Origin: Leucobacter luti
GTDB lineage: Bacteria > Actinomycetota > Actinomycetes > Actinomycetales > Microbacteriaceae
Length of the DNA stretch: 64,000 nt
Assembly: GCF_019464495.1 (NCBI RefSeq)
Contig: NZ_CP080492.1
Coordinates: forward strand, 1,550,001 to 1,614,000
Direction of reading: 5' to 3'
The notes under the pieces are model-generated. The model was not told the origin of the DNA, searched no databases, and saw only the letters and a list, made by a program, of their open reading frames with translations. The position numbers and the translations under genes were made by a program. This document shows, piece by piece, positions 47,596 to 57,005 of this stretch (positions within the stretch are counted from its first letter, which is position 1; each line of letters starts with the position of its first letter).

Positions 47596-48216
47596 TCAGC
47601 TGTGCGTCGCGCCCGGCATCCCGGGAGCGGTCGGCATTCCAGGCGTCCCCGGCCCAGGAAGCCGTTCCGCGCTCGCACGCTGCAGCCGACTCTCATACGC
47701 GAAGCTGCGTTCCATGAGTTCTTGCATCGCTTCCGTGGTCTCCGCAGCACCGGGTACATTCTCAAGCAGCAAGCGCTCGGCCCCGTGCAGAAGTTCGATA
47801 CTTCCGGTACCCCAGAGTCGCTGGCCGAGACTCTTGCGCTGTCTCACTTCCCGCACCCGAGCGAGTGGAAGCTCTGAGCGGTGCCGCACGAATAGGCCAC
47901 GGCGCACAATCACGCGGCGCGTTGTGACGGTCGTGCGTCCAGCGAGCCACCCCAGAATGGGGAGCACGCCGAACGCACACCCGAGCACGATCGCCGCGGC
48001 GCCCGCCGTGACGTTCATCCAGAGCTCGGGCAACCGTCCGACCCAGTACCCTGCCACGACAGCAACTCCAACGAGCCACAACACCGGCAGCACGATCCGG
48101 CGCCCGTGGCTGCGAAACCGCAGCACAACGACCTCGGGTTGCGAGTAGCTCGCGGGAGGCGGTCCGAGCACGGAGTCGACCTCTGCCGTCAGTGAGCGCG
48201 CGGAACGAGAGACCAT
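47596..48216 (-). CDS. Membrane protein with bacterial PH domain
   Basis: 206 residues. Two membrane helices (about residues 45-65 and 70-95), then a bacterial PH domain of the YdbS/YdbT type (TTVTTRRVIVRRGLFVRHRSELPLARVREV followed by a WGTGSIELLHGAERLLLENV-type segment), and a Gly/Pro/Met-rich tail. Function is not known; PH domains of this class are often in membrane-stress modules. It starts 4 bases after the flotillin stop and belongs to the same operon. Confidence 0.82.
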   Translation of the reverse strand: MVSRSARSLTAEVDSVLGPPPASYSQPEVVVLRFRSHGRRIVLPVLWLVGVAVVAGYWVGRLPELWMNVTAGAAAIVLGCAFGVLPILGWLAGRTTVTTRRVIVRRGLFVRHRSELPLARVREVRQRKSLGQRLWGTGSIELLHGAERLLLENVPGAAETTEAMQELMERSFAYESRLQRASAERLPGPGTPGMPTAPGMPGATHS

Positions 48217-48220
48217 GCCC

Positions 48221-49798
48221 CTATTCTGCCTGGTTCACCTGCGCCTGAGCCGCGGAGACCGCGGGCTCGGGCGAGGCGGCGGACCCCGCAGCACTCGTCT
48301 GGGCTGCGTGCGCAGGAACCTCGGCCTCACCAGGGACGACGATCTCTTGCACAACGTTCGCCGCTGGCTGTGCGCCGCGCGTCGCCCCTGACTCCCCAGC
48401 CGCACGGCCTGCAGCCGCGCCAGCCGCGTTTCCGGTCACCGCACCGTTGAGCATGCCCACCAGATCAATCCCGACTGTCTCGCGCGCCATTTCAAGCAGT
48501 CCCTTGATGTTGCCCATCGCGTCGCCGGCCACCTTCGAGGTACCGTCGGCGGAAACCACCGTCATGTTGTCGATCGCGCCGATCGCCTCGGCGTACTTGC
48601 CTGCGATCTCCGGAAGCAAGTGGATGAGTTCCTGAGCGAGCACGGCCTGTGACTGTGTCTCGAGCGCACGAGCGCGAGCATCGATCGCGGCAGCCTCTGC
48701 GGTGCCCTTTGCCTCGAGTGCTGCGGCCTCGGCACGCCCCTCGGCTTCGAGAGCTTCAGAGGCCGCGATACGTGCGGCACGGCTTGCGAGCCCCTCACGC
48801 TCAACGGCCTGCGCGCGTCCGTCTGCCGCGGACACTGCGGCGGCAGCGTCAGCCTTGGCGAGCGCTTCAACGCGATACGCCTCGGCCTGCGCGACAGCGC
48901 GCACGTCGGCGTTGAGCTTCTCTGTGCGGAGCGCAACTTCACGCTGCGCAGTGATCTGCTGCTGTTCAACAATCGCCTGCTGCTGGATCGCCTGCTCGAG
49001 CGGCTCAGCCGCGCCCGCCTGTGCGTTCGCCTTGTCGGTCTCAACCTGAATCTCAGCCTGCCGAAGCTTCAGCTCACGGTTGCGGTCGAGGAGCACCCGC
49101 TCGGCAGCGATCTTGGCTTCCTGTGACGCCTGATAGGCGTTCGTCTCTGCAATGTCGGCTTCCTGGCGCACTTTTGCGGACTCCGGGCGGCCGATGTTCG
49201 TGATGTAGTCGGCGCCGTCGCGGATCTCCTGGATCTGCAGTGTATCGACCACAAGGCCCTGCTTTGTGAGGGCCTCCTCTGCTGCTTCGAGCACGCTCTG
49301 CGCGACCACGGCACGGTCACGAATGATCTGCAGCACGGTAAGTCCGCCGATGATGGAGCGCAGTGAACCCGAGAGCACCTCCTGTGTTGATTCATCGATC
49401 TCGTCCGAGTTCGAAAGGAAGCGCTGTGCGGCGGCGCGAATCATTTCCTGTGATCCACCGACTTTCACGACCGCAACGGCCTGAGCCTGGATCGTGATGC
49501 CGTCGGTCGTCTGCGCCTCGGTCGTGATCGAGAGTCGACGCGAGCGCAGCGAAATCGTGAATGACTTCTGCACGAAGGGTACGACGAAGACGCCGCCACC
49601 GGTGACGACCTTCTGCCCCGACAGATCACGCGAGCGCTGCCCTGAGGCATCAACCACTTCCTTGCCCTTGCCACCAGTGACGATGATGGCCTCATCGGGT
49701 TTTGCGATGCGGTAGCGCTTGATGATGACCAGGGCGATCAGCACCAGAGCGATCACCGCACCAAAGATGCCGATGATGGCTGGGCTTGCGAACAACAT
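48221..49798 (-). CDS. Flotillin-like SPFH-domain protein
   Basis: 525 residues. N-terminal membrane segment (residues 3-25), SPFH/band-7 domain (IITGGKGKEVVDASG, then FVVPFVQKSFTISLRSRRLSI, GITIQAQAVAVVKVGGSQEMI) to about 200, then a long heptad-type coiled coil rich in Ala/Glu (about 200-400; repeats such as AEAAALEAKGTAEAAAIDARA), and a Gly/Ala-rich tail. Bacterial flotillins scaffold membrane microdomains and can influence envelope enzymes. It follows an NfeD-like gene, the standard partner of SPFH proteins. Confidence 0.92.
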   Translation of the reverse strand: MLFASPAIIGIFGAVIALVLIALVIIKRYRIAKPDEAIIVTGGKGKEVVDASGQRSRDLSGQKVVTGGGVFVVPFVQKSFTISLRSRRLSITTEAQTTDGITIQAQAVAVVKVGGSQEMIRAAAQRFLSNSDEIDESTQEVLSGSLRSIIGGLTVLQIIRDRAVVAQSVLEAAEEALTKQGLVVDTLQIQEIRDGADYITNIGRPESAKVRQEADIAETNAYQASQEAKIAAERVLLDRNRELKLRQAEIQVETDKANAQAGAAEPLEQAIQQQAIVEQQQITAQREVALRTEKLNADVRAVAQAEAYRVEALAKADAAAAVSAADGRAQAVEREGLASRAARIAASEALEAEGRAEAAALEAKGTAEAAAIDARARALETQSQAVLAQELIHLLPEIAGKYAEAIGAIDNMTVVSADGTSKVAGDAMGNIKGLLEMARETVGIDLVGMLNGAVTGNAAGAAAGRAAGESGATRGAQPAANVVQEIVVPGEAEVPAHAAQTSAAGSAASPEPAVSAAQAQVNQAE

Positions 49799-49812
49799 GA
49801 TTCTCCGTTCGA

Positions 49813-50415
49813 TCAGGCGTGTGGGGAGGGCGGAGCGGAAGGGTCAATCGGTGCAACAGGTGGGACAGGATTTGTCGGCTCGACCGGCTCAACGCGCACC
49901 GAGGTCGAGGTAATCGTCTGCACAATACGCACCGCTTCGCCGCGCGCAATCGGCGCAGCTGCGGTGGCTGCCAGCGAGACGCGCTCGCCGTGGCGGGTGA
50001 TGGCCACCTCGCCGAGACCACCCTCGGGGATCGCGAGCACGACGGAGCCGAGCGACCCGACAAAGTCATCGTTGCTGAGCGCGGTCGTTGATTCGGCACC
50101 GCGGATCAGCCGTGTGAGCCACCACGCAGCCGCCCCACCCACCAAGCCGGCGAGGGCGCCGACCACGGCCGCTGCCGGAGTCGCCATCCCGGCGCCGACA
50201 CTCGCAAATGCGGTAAAGCCGAAGATCGCGGTAAATGCCGCGATCGTGGTGAGGCTCAGCGGTCCGTCTCCGAAGTCAAACGCGTCAAAAATGCCGTCGA
50301 GGATCAGCGAGAGCAGCAGCAGCACCGCTCCAATGATGCCGATCAGGAGGAACACTCCGCCCGCGAGTACCGAGCCGTCAATCAATCGATCGAGCCAGTT
50401 CATGATGCCGTCCAC
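49813..50415 (-). CDS. NfeD/YuaF-like membrane protein, flotillin partner
   Basis: 200 residues from the GTG at 50415, with AAAGGAGG five bases upstream. Several membrane helices (about residues 15-45, 55-85, 85-105) are followed by a small soluble beta-barrel (DDFVGSLGSVVLAIPEGGLG, then EVAITRHGERVSLAATAA), which is an OB-type NfeD domain, and a Pro-rich tail. The gene precedes flotillin by 14 bases. YuaF-FloT of Bacillus is the analogous arrangement. Confidence 0.85.
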   Translation of the reverse strand: MDGIMNWLDRLIDGSVLAGGVFLLIGIIGAVLLLLSLILDGIFDAFDFGDGPLSLTTIAAFTAIFGFTAFASVGAGMATPAAAVVGALAGLVGGAAAWWLTRLIRGAESTTALSNDDFVGSLGSVVLAIPEGGLGEVAITRHGERVSLAATAAAPIARGEAVRIVQTITSTSVRVEPVEPTNPVPPVAPIDPSAPPSPHA

Positions 50416-50542
50416 GGGCGCCTCCTTTCACAACTTCGTACTTGGAGCGTAGCAAGGTCACGCTCTCCGGGGAGTGCCACTTCGCCCTCACGCGGCAAAG
50501 CCAGCGTTCTGGTCCATGATTTCAGTGCTGTTCGGCACGCAA

Positions 50543-52990
50543 TTACGGCAGTCGTGGAACCGCGGCGAGGAGGTCCCGCCCGTAGTCAGATCGCGGCGCG
50601 GTGAAGAACTCGCGCCCTGCGGTCTCGACGATCGCCCCTGCGCGCATCACGATCACGCGCTCACACAGGGCGTGCACCACGGCCAGATCGTGTGAGACAA
50701 GCAGCACGGTGAGTCCGAGCTCGCGTTGGAGTTCGCGCAGCAGCTCGATAATGCTGGCCTGCACTGACACGTCAAGCGCGCTCGTTGGTTCATCCGCGAC
50801 CAGCACTCGCGGCTCAACGGCGAGCGCGCGTGCGAGGGCGACGCGCTGCCGCTGGCCGCCAGAGAGCTCATGCGGGTACGCTGCGGCGAGCGCGGGATCG
50901 AGGCGCACACGCGTCAACAGCTCGCCCACCCTCGGAGCCACCGCGGCCCGCGGCACGATCCGGTGCACTCGCAGCAGCTCCCCCAGTGCCTCACCCACTG
51001 TGCGGCGGGGGTTGAGCGAGGAGTATGGATCCTGCGGCATCAATTGGATTTCGCGCCGTTGCGCAGTGGATCGCGTTGCGCCCAGGCGGGTGCCGCCGAA
51101 GCTGAGCTCTCCGCGCGCGATCTTGAGCTGCCCGACGATTGCCCGAGCGAGTGTTGTCTTGCCCGATCCGGACTCGCCAACGATCCCGAGGGACGTGCCT
51201 GGCGCCACGGTGAACGATGCACGGTCCACGGCAATTGAGCGCCCATACGCGACAGTGACGTCGTTGACAGCCAGCCCTGCTGCAGCTGCGATCGAGGCGG
51301 TGATCGCGGGGGGCGATTCGTAGACAAGCTCTCGCACGAGCCCCGGTTCTGGGAGCCGAGGTACCGCGTCCAGCAGCTGCCGCGTATATGCGGCCTTCGG
51401 CTCCCGCACCACACGCTGCGTCACCCCCACCTCAATGACGGTGCCAGCGCGCAGCACGAGCACTCGTTCACAGAGCTCGGCGACCACGGCGAGGTCGTGG
51501 CTCACGAACACGAGTGTGAGCCCGCGACTGCGGCGCAGCTCATCGAGCAACGCGAGCACCCCGCGCTGCACTGTGACATCGAGCGCCGTCGTCGGCTCGT
51601 CGCAGAGCAACACGGCGGGATCGCTGGCGAGCGCCATCGCAATCACCACGCGTTGCCGCTGTCCGCCAGAGAGCTGGTGCGGGTACGATGCCGCCATCCG
51701 CTCAATATCGGTGAGCTGCACAGCGATGAGGAGTTCCCGTACCCGCGCCGCAGCATCGAGCTGTGCCCCGCGGTTCCGATCCGCAGCCTGGATCGCCTCG
51801 CGCAGCTGCGTTCCCACCCGCGTGAGCGGGTCGAGCGCAGTGAGCGGATCTTGGAACACCATGCCCACCCTGCCGCCCACTGCGATGTCGCCAGCTGTGA
51901 CCCGGACGCCGGAGGGCAGCATACCGAGCAGCGCCCGCAGCGTCAGACTCTTTCCGGATCCTGACTCACCGACGATGCCGACTGCTTCGCCAGGAGCAGC
52001 TTCCAGAGAGATTCCAGCGACCAGAGGTTCCGCAGCCGAGTCGCCACTGGCCTCAATCTGGAGGTTCCGCACGCTGACAGCGCCAGGAGCCACGGCCTGG
52101 CGTGGCGCACCGGGACGCGCGTGGGCAGACGCGCTGCCCCGCCGCGGCACACGGCGAGCTCGTATACGGCGTCCGCCCACTCTGAGTGCGTCCCCGATCC
52201 CGTCTCCCAGCAGCGAGAACGCGATGCCGGTGAGTACGACGGCGAGGCCGGGGAACGTCGGCAGCCACCAGTGGGTGGTGACAAACTGCTGCGAATCGGC
52301 GATCATGGTGCCCCAGTCAGGGGTGGGCGGCTGGATCCCGAGCCCGAGGTAGCCGAGTGTGACGATCGCGACCATGATCAGCACGATCTCGGTGGCGAGC
52401 AGCACGATCGCCTGGGGCAGCACGTTCGGCAGTACGTGGCGCACGAGCACCCTGGCGTGGGAGAGCGCCCCACCTCTGGCCGCCTGCACCCAGCCAGACT
52501 CACGCAGCGCCGCGGTCATCGCGCGCAGCACCCTGGCATAGCCCACCCACCCGACGAGCGCGAAGGCGAGCACGATCCCGCCTTCCCCGGCTCCCACGGC
52601 GAAGACGATGGCGATCACGAGCACGTAAAACGGGAACGCGATGACCGTGTCGGTAACGCGAGAGGCAACCCAGTCGGTGGCGCCGCCAAAGTAGCCCGAG
52701 ACGAGACCAACGGTCACACCGATCACGAACGGGGCAATCGCGGCTGTGACCGCGAGGCCCAGGTCGGTGCGGGCGGCGAACAGCATGCGGGAGAGCACGT
52801 CGCGGCCGAGCTGATCGGTGCCGAACCAGTGCTCGGGCGAGGGCGGGAGCAGCCCTCCGGTGAGCTCCTGCGCTGCCGGATCTGCGGGAGCAAGCACCGG
52901 AGCCAGCACCGCGATGGCAATCAGGGCGAGGGTGAGGATCGCGCCAGCAATGAACGCAGGTGAGGCCGCGGCGCGGCGCCAGGCGGTCAT
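50543..52990 (-). CDS. Peptide-type ABC importer: permease-ATPase-ATPase fusion (DppC-DppD-DppF)
   Basis: 815 residues with three modules that are usually separate proteins. Residues 1-280: DppC/OppC-type permease (HWFGTDQLGRDVLSRML; EAA loop GALSHARVLVRHVLPN). About 300-540: ATPase 1 with Walker A GESGSGKS near 344, signature LSGGQRQR, Walker B LLCDEPTTALD. About 560-815: ATPase 2 with GESGSGKT near 605, ELSGGQRQR and LVADEPTSALD. All catalytic residues are intact. A single chain thus supplies one permease half and both ATPases, with the DppB-like permease encoded just upstream. Its ATG overlaps the dppB stop (ATGA). The ligand is set by the binding protein at 54038. Confidence 0.92.
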   Translation of the reverse strand: MTAWRRAAASPAFIAGAILTLALIAIAVLAPVLAPADPAAQELTGGLLPPSPEHWFGTDQLGRDVLSRMLFAARTDLGLAVTAAIAPFVIGVTVGLVSGYFGGATDWVASRVTDTVIAFPFYVLVIAIVFAVGAGEGGIVLAFALVGWVGYARVLRAMTAALRESGWVQAARGGALSHARVLVRHVLPNVLPQAIVLLATEIVLIMVAIVTLGYLGLGIQPPTPDWGTMIADSQQFVTTHWWLPTFPGLAVVLTGIAFSLLGDGIGDALRVGGRRIRARRVPRRGSASAHARPGAPRQAVAPGAVSVRNLQIEASGDSAAEPLVAGISLEAAPGEAVGIVGESGSGKSLTLRALLGMLPSGVRVTAGDIAVGGRVGMVFQDPLTALDPLTRVGTQLREAIQAADRNRGAQLDAAARVRELLIAVQLTDIERMAASYPHQLSGGQRQRVVIAMALASDPAVLLCDEPTTALDVTVQRGVLALLDELRRSRGLTLVFVSHDLAVVAELCERVLVLRAGTVIEVGVTQRVVREPKAAYTRQLLDAVPRLPEPGLVRELVYESPPAITASIAAAAGLAVNDVTVAYGRSIAVDRASFTVAPGTSLGIVGESGSGKTTLARAIVGQLKIARGELSFGGTRLGATRSTAQRREIQLMPQDPYSSLNPRRTVGEALGELLRVHRIVPRAAVAPRVGELLTRVRLDPALAAAYPHELSGGQRQRVALARALAVEPRVLVADEPTSALDVSVQASIIELLRELQRELGLTVLLVSHDLAVVHALCERVIVMRAGAIVETAGREFFTAPRSDYGRDLLAAVPRLP

Positions 52991-54028
52991 CGCACTGCTC
53001 CGTCTGGCGAGTGCCCGCCCCCGGTGACCCCGCCTGCCGCCAGCGCGTCTGAACCGCGCAGTGCCTCAGCGGCGCGCAAGCGGGGATCGAGCACTGCGGA
53101 GAGCACCCCGGCGAGCGTCGTGACGAGCACCACGAGCACGGCGCAGTACAGCGCGACCCCTGCACGACGGGGAAGTCACGGGTGCCGATCGACTGGAATA
53201 GCAGCGTACCGACCCCGTTGATCCCGAACACTTTCTCGACCACGAGCGTGCCGCCGATGAGGTACGCCGTGTTCACGCTCAGCAGGGTGAGCGTCGGCAG
53301 CGCTGCACCGCGGAGCACGTGCCGGAACAGGATCCGCCGCTCGGGGATCCGCGCGGCTCGCAGCGTCGTCACGAAGTCGGCGGCGAGCACCTCGATCAGC
53401 TGCGCGCGCAGGGAACGGATCAGCGGCGGCGCCATGCCGAGCGCGACCGCGAGCGCCGGCAGGAACAGGCTCAGGAGCGGCTCCCCGGCCCTGTGCCGAC
53501 TCCGCCGACCGGGAACCACCGCAGCTGCACCCCGAACACGATGATCAGCAGCAGTCCGATCCAGAACAGCGGCATGCCCATGCCCACTGCTGGCAGGATC
53601 CGCACGAGGTGGTCCACCCAGCCGTCCTGGCGCAGCGCTGCCGTCACGGCGAGCGGCACCGCGATGATCACGGCCAGCACCACCGCGAACACGACGATTC
53701 CAAGACTGACCGGGGCCTTCGCCAAGATCAGCTCGCGGGTGGAGACCCCGGTGACGAGCGAGTCTCCCGTGTCGAAGCGTGTGATGAGTCCCCACAGGAA
53801 ATCGGTGAACTGCTGCCACAGCGGGAGATCCAGCCCGAGCTGGGCGCGCAGCGCGGCGAGTGCCTGCGGGGTCGCGCGCTCGCCAAGGATCATGGCCGCC
53901 GGATCTCCAGGCACCAGCCGCAGCAGAAAGAACACCGCAACGACGACACCGAGCATCACCGGCGCCACACGGCCGAGGACGCGCGCGGTCGCCAGCACCG
54001 CTGCGCGCCCCCGTCCGCTTTTCCTCAC
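52987..54028 (-). pseudogene. DppB/OppB-type ABC permease, frame interrupted twice
   Basis: Pieces in three frames rebuild one permease. Frame 1 starts with a GTG at 54028 and gives VLGRVAPVMLGVVVAVFFLL, VPGDPAAMILGERATPQAL, up to FPVGGVGTG. Frame 2 covers GEPLLSLFLPALAVALGMAP, the EAA-loop region (LRAARIPERRILFRHVLRGA) and FGINGVGTLLFQSI. Frame 3 finishes with VALYCAVLVVLVTTLAGVL and DPRLRAAEALRGS. One added base in 53483-53491 and one in the C-run 53157-53160 restore a protein of about 346 residues, the family length. Stop overlaps the next gene's ATG. Two shifts in an otherwise intact operon suggest assembly error. Confidence 0.82.
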
Positions 54029-54037
54029 CGCTTTACC

Positions 54038-55621
54038 CTATGCGGTGCCACCATTTCCGAGCCAGGTGTCCTGGAACAGCACGCTGCCGTTGGGGAGCAC
54101 CGTAAAACCGTGCACGTCACTCGTGGTCGCCTTCAGATTCGACGGGAAGAACAGCGGAACATATGGCACCTGATCCGCGAGGATCTGCTGAATCTCCGCG
54201 TAGATCTTCGTGCGTTCCTCCCCCTCTGGCGTCGTGCGCCCCTCGTGCATCAACTCAGTGACACGGTCGTCTTCATAGTGCGTCCAGTACGACTTACTGA
54301 AACCGGCAGGATCGGCCTGGAAGGTGATGAATCCGTTCGGATCCGGCGCGTCTGACTGGCCGCTGTTGAGCATGAAGTCGAAATCGTAGGCAAAGAAGCG
54401 CTCGCGGAACACCGCGATATCAAGCTGCTCGATCGTGACATCGATGCCGATCTTGCCGAGTGACTCCTGCACGATCTGGGCGATCTGCGCGCGCTGTGCG
54501 TTGCCGCTCGCGATCAGCAGAGTCGTCTCGAAGCCGTCAGGGAACGCGGACTTCGCGAGCTCCGCCTTCGCGGCGTCGAGGTCGAACTCGAGCGGCGTAA
54601 CCGTGTCGTTGGCGGAGTCTGTGATCGTCGGGGGCAACAGCGCGTTCGCAACCTCGGCGGTGTCAAACGTTGTGGCGGCGGTGATGCCCTCGCGATCAAT
54701 CGCGTGCGCGATCGCGCGGCGCACGTGCTCATCGCCGAACTGCTCGCGCTGTGTGTTGAAGAACACCTGCTCCGTCGACCACCCGGGTGTCTGCGACAGC
54801 TCCGTGCTTGCAGCCGCGCTCACTTCGGCAGCGTTCGCCGCGGGGACGGTGTCGATTGCGTCGATCTGGCCAGCCGCGAGCTGCTGCCGCAGCTGGGCAT
54901 CGTCCGCGATCACGCGGTAGACGAGACCGTCGAGGTAGGGCTTCCCCTCCTGCCAGTAGTGCTCGTTCTTCACGAACGTCATGTCGCCGTTCGGATCCCA
55001 CTCGGTCACCACGAACGGGCCGGTGCCGATCGGCTGCTGGAAGAACTCCTGCTCGTTCAGCCCGCCGAAGTCGGCGGGGAAGATCCCATTCGAGAAGCTC
55101 GCGAGCTCGGAGATGAACGGAGTGTAGGCCTCAGTGAGCGTGATCGTGACCTCGCGCTCACCGGTCTCGGCGATGTCTGAGATCGGCGCGGTCAGCGGCA
55201 GCGGCCCCTCAACTTCCTGGTGCCGCTTCAGCGAGAACACCACATCGGCAGGGGTGACGTCCGTGCCGTCGGAGAACTGCAGGCCCTCGCGCAGCGTGAA
55301 CACGTAGCTCGTGCCGGCGTCGTCCACCGTGTACTCCGCGAGCCACGGGATAATCTTGCCGTCAGCGTCGAAGCTCACGAGCGGCTCGAAGATCTTGTCG
55401 ATCGCGAAGGCGTTGTTCGCCGTGATCTGCTGGTTCAAGTCGAGATCGTTCGCCGCGGCTGCGCGGCCGAAGGTGAGCGTGCCGCCGGAGACCGGGTCGC
55501 TCGTCTCGCCACCTGCATCGGGGGCTGTTCCGCCTGCGCAGGCGGAGAGCAGCAGCGCTGCCGCGAGCGCTGAGGCAGCGAGGGCGAGGCGCCGGCGCCT
55601 CGCGGGGGATGGAGTATTCAC
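54038..55621 (-). CDS. Extracellular solute-binding lipoprotein (family 5) of the peptide ABC importer
   Basis: 527 residues from a GTG at 55621 that overlaps the amidohydrolase stop (GTGA). Lipoprotein signal peptide with basic n-region RRRRLAL and lipobox LLSACAGG (Cys near residue 28). Family 5 binding-protein features follow: GGTLTFGRAA, EGLQFSDGTDVTPADVVFSL, FVVTEWDPNGDMTFVKNEHYW, HVRRAIAHAIDREGI, and the C-terminal DQVPYVPLFFPS. These proteins bind oligopeptides, nickel or glycoside-type ligands; the linked amidohydrolase and C45 peptidase suggest an amide or peptide. Confidence 0.93.
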   Translation of the reverse strand: MNTPSPARRRRLALAASALAAALLLSACAGGTAPDAGGETSDPVSGGTLTFGRAAAANDLDLNQQITANNAFAIDKIFEPLVSFDADGKIIPWLAEYTVDDAGTSYVFTLREGLQFSDGTDVTPADVVFSLKRHQEVEGPLPLTAPISDIAETGEREVTITLTEAYTPFISELASFSNGIFPADFGGLNEQEFFQQPIGTGPFVVTEWDPNGDMTFVKNEHYWQEGKPYLDGLVYRVIADDAQLRQQLAAGQIDAIDTVPAANAAEVSAAASTELSQTPGWSTEQVFFNTQREQFGDEHVRRAIAHAIDREGITAATTFDTAEVANALLPPTITDSANDTVTPLEFDLDAAKAELAKSAFPDGFETTLLIASGNAQRAQIAQIVQESLGKIGIDVTIEQLDIAVFRERFFAYDFDFMLNSGQSDAPDPNGFITFQADPAGFSKSYWTHYEDDRVTELMHEGRTTPEGEERTKIYAEIQQILADQVPYVPLFFPSNLKATTSDVHGFTVLPNGSVLFQDTWLGNGGTA

Positions 55622-56929
55622 TTGTGGTCCTTTCGGGCGGGAGTCTGGGGCTGAGAAGTCTGCGGGTACGGAGCGTGGACGGCCGGATCGGGCGCTGCGC
55701 GTGCGAGCTCTGTCGGATCGAGGACGGTGCCTCCGAGCACCACACGCACCACGGCGGTCGGGTCCGAAAGTGCACCGGGTTCCCGTGGGTCGCGACGCAG
55801 CAGTACGGCATCTGCCACTGCTCCGGGATCGAGCGTGCCGACGACCGTGCGGGCTTCCGCGCCGGCATCACCAGCGACCCGCGCAAGCAGTGCCGCACCC
55901 GTGCGGGTCGCGGCATGCAACGCCTCAGCTGGGCTCAGGCCGGCAGCAACGAGCGCGTCGAACTCGAGCCGGGCGGTGCCGTGCTGCTCGGGGGTGCCCG
56001 AGTCAGTGCCCAGTGCAATCGGCAGCCCGGCGTCGCGCGCCAGTCGCACCGCACGTGGATGCGCGCCGACCGCTTCGTCAACGCGGGCACGGAACGCTGC
56101 CGGGAGCGTGCCCGCCACAATCATGCGTTGCACCAGGTGATAGATCCGCAGTGTCGGGACGAGCGTCATCCCCGCCGCTGCCGCTGCCGTTGCCTGCGCG
56201 GGAGTCAGGAAGATGCCGTGCTCAATACTCGTGGCGCCGGCGGCAATCGCATCATCAATGGCCGTGCCGCCCCAGGCGTGGACCATGACTCCGGCCCCGA
56301 CGCGGTCTGCACGCCGCACGGCGTCGCGCACCTCGTCTGGCGTGAACACCGGCTCGAGCCCTGCCCCCGCCGGTGCCGCAACACCGGCCGGCCGTCCCCA
56401 CCAGCTTGACCCAGCGCGCACCCTCGGCGAGCACCGCGTCAACGGCCCGATCGAGGCCGCCCGCCACCGTAGCCGCAGCGCGATCCAGCATCCGCACCGA
56501 AAGCTGTATCCGTGGCCGTGCGCCCGCTGGGATCTGGGCGAGCTCGGGAGCTGAGAGCCCGCCGGCATCGCGCACACTGGTGATCCCGGCCGCGAGCGTC
56601 TGCGCGAGCCCGTGCGCTGTCGCCCGCCGCGTCGCTATCGCACTGGGGAGGTCGCGGTCCGCGGCGTCAAAGGCGTGCCACGCGGCGTGCACGTGCGCAT
56701 CGACGAGCCCGGGAATGAGCCACAGCCCCGTGCCATCGAGTTCGCTTGGCCGCTGGCCTGCTGTCTCGACCGGCCCCGCAGTTGCGTGCGTAAAGCACCC
56801 GTCCGTCCACGCGATCCGGCTCGGTGGGGTGAAGCCTCCGCTGGCATCGAGCAGCCGCACGCCTGTGATCCCGGCCGGCGTGGTGACGAGGCCGTTCGCG
56901 GGCACCCCCGACACACGTTTCTGGTCCAT
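55618..56929 (-). pseudogene. Metal-dependent amidohydrolase (imidazolonepropionase/prolidase-like), frame interrupted
   Basis: From the ATG at 56929: VRLLDASGGFTPPSRIAWTD, the metal motif LIPGLVDAHVHAAWHAFDAA, AGITSVRDAGG, ending at WVKLVGTAG. The next frame resumes with VAAPAGAGLEPVFTPDEV, VMVHAWGGTAIDDAIAAGA, TSIEHGIFL, GLPIALGTDSGTPEQHG and GLSPAEALHAATRTGAALLA. Here the repair needs one base removed near 56384-56394 (a CCGGCCGGCC tract), the opposite of all other breaks in the window. Repaired length is about 436 residues. Its position as the first gene of the ABC importer operon suggests that the imported compound is hydrolysed by it. Confidence 0.8.
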
Positions 56930-56975
56930 ATGAATACGTTATCCAGGACCAAATATATGAACCACTTTGGTGTTC

Positions 56976-56986
56976 GTTCACTGAAC
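56976..56986. promoter_or_regulatory. Palindromic candidate operator between divergent genes
   Basis: GTTCACTGAAC is a perfect 5-1-5 palindrome. A related GAACCAC...GGTGTTC pair lies just upstream (56959-56975). AT-rich sequence on both sides fits a promoter shared by the amidohydrolase operon and the gene at 57006. Confidence 0.45.
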
Positions 56987-57005
56987 CACGGGCTACCATA
57001 GGGAG

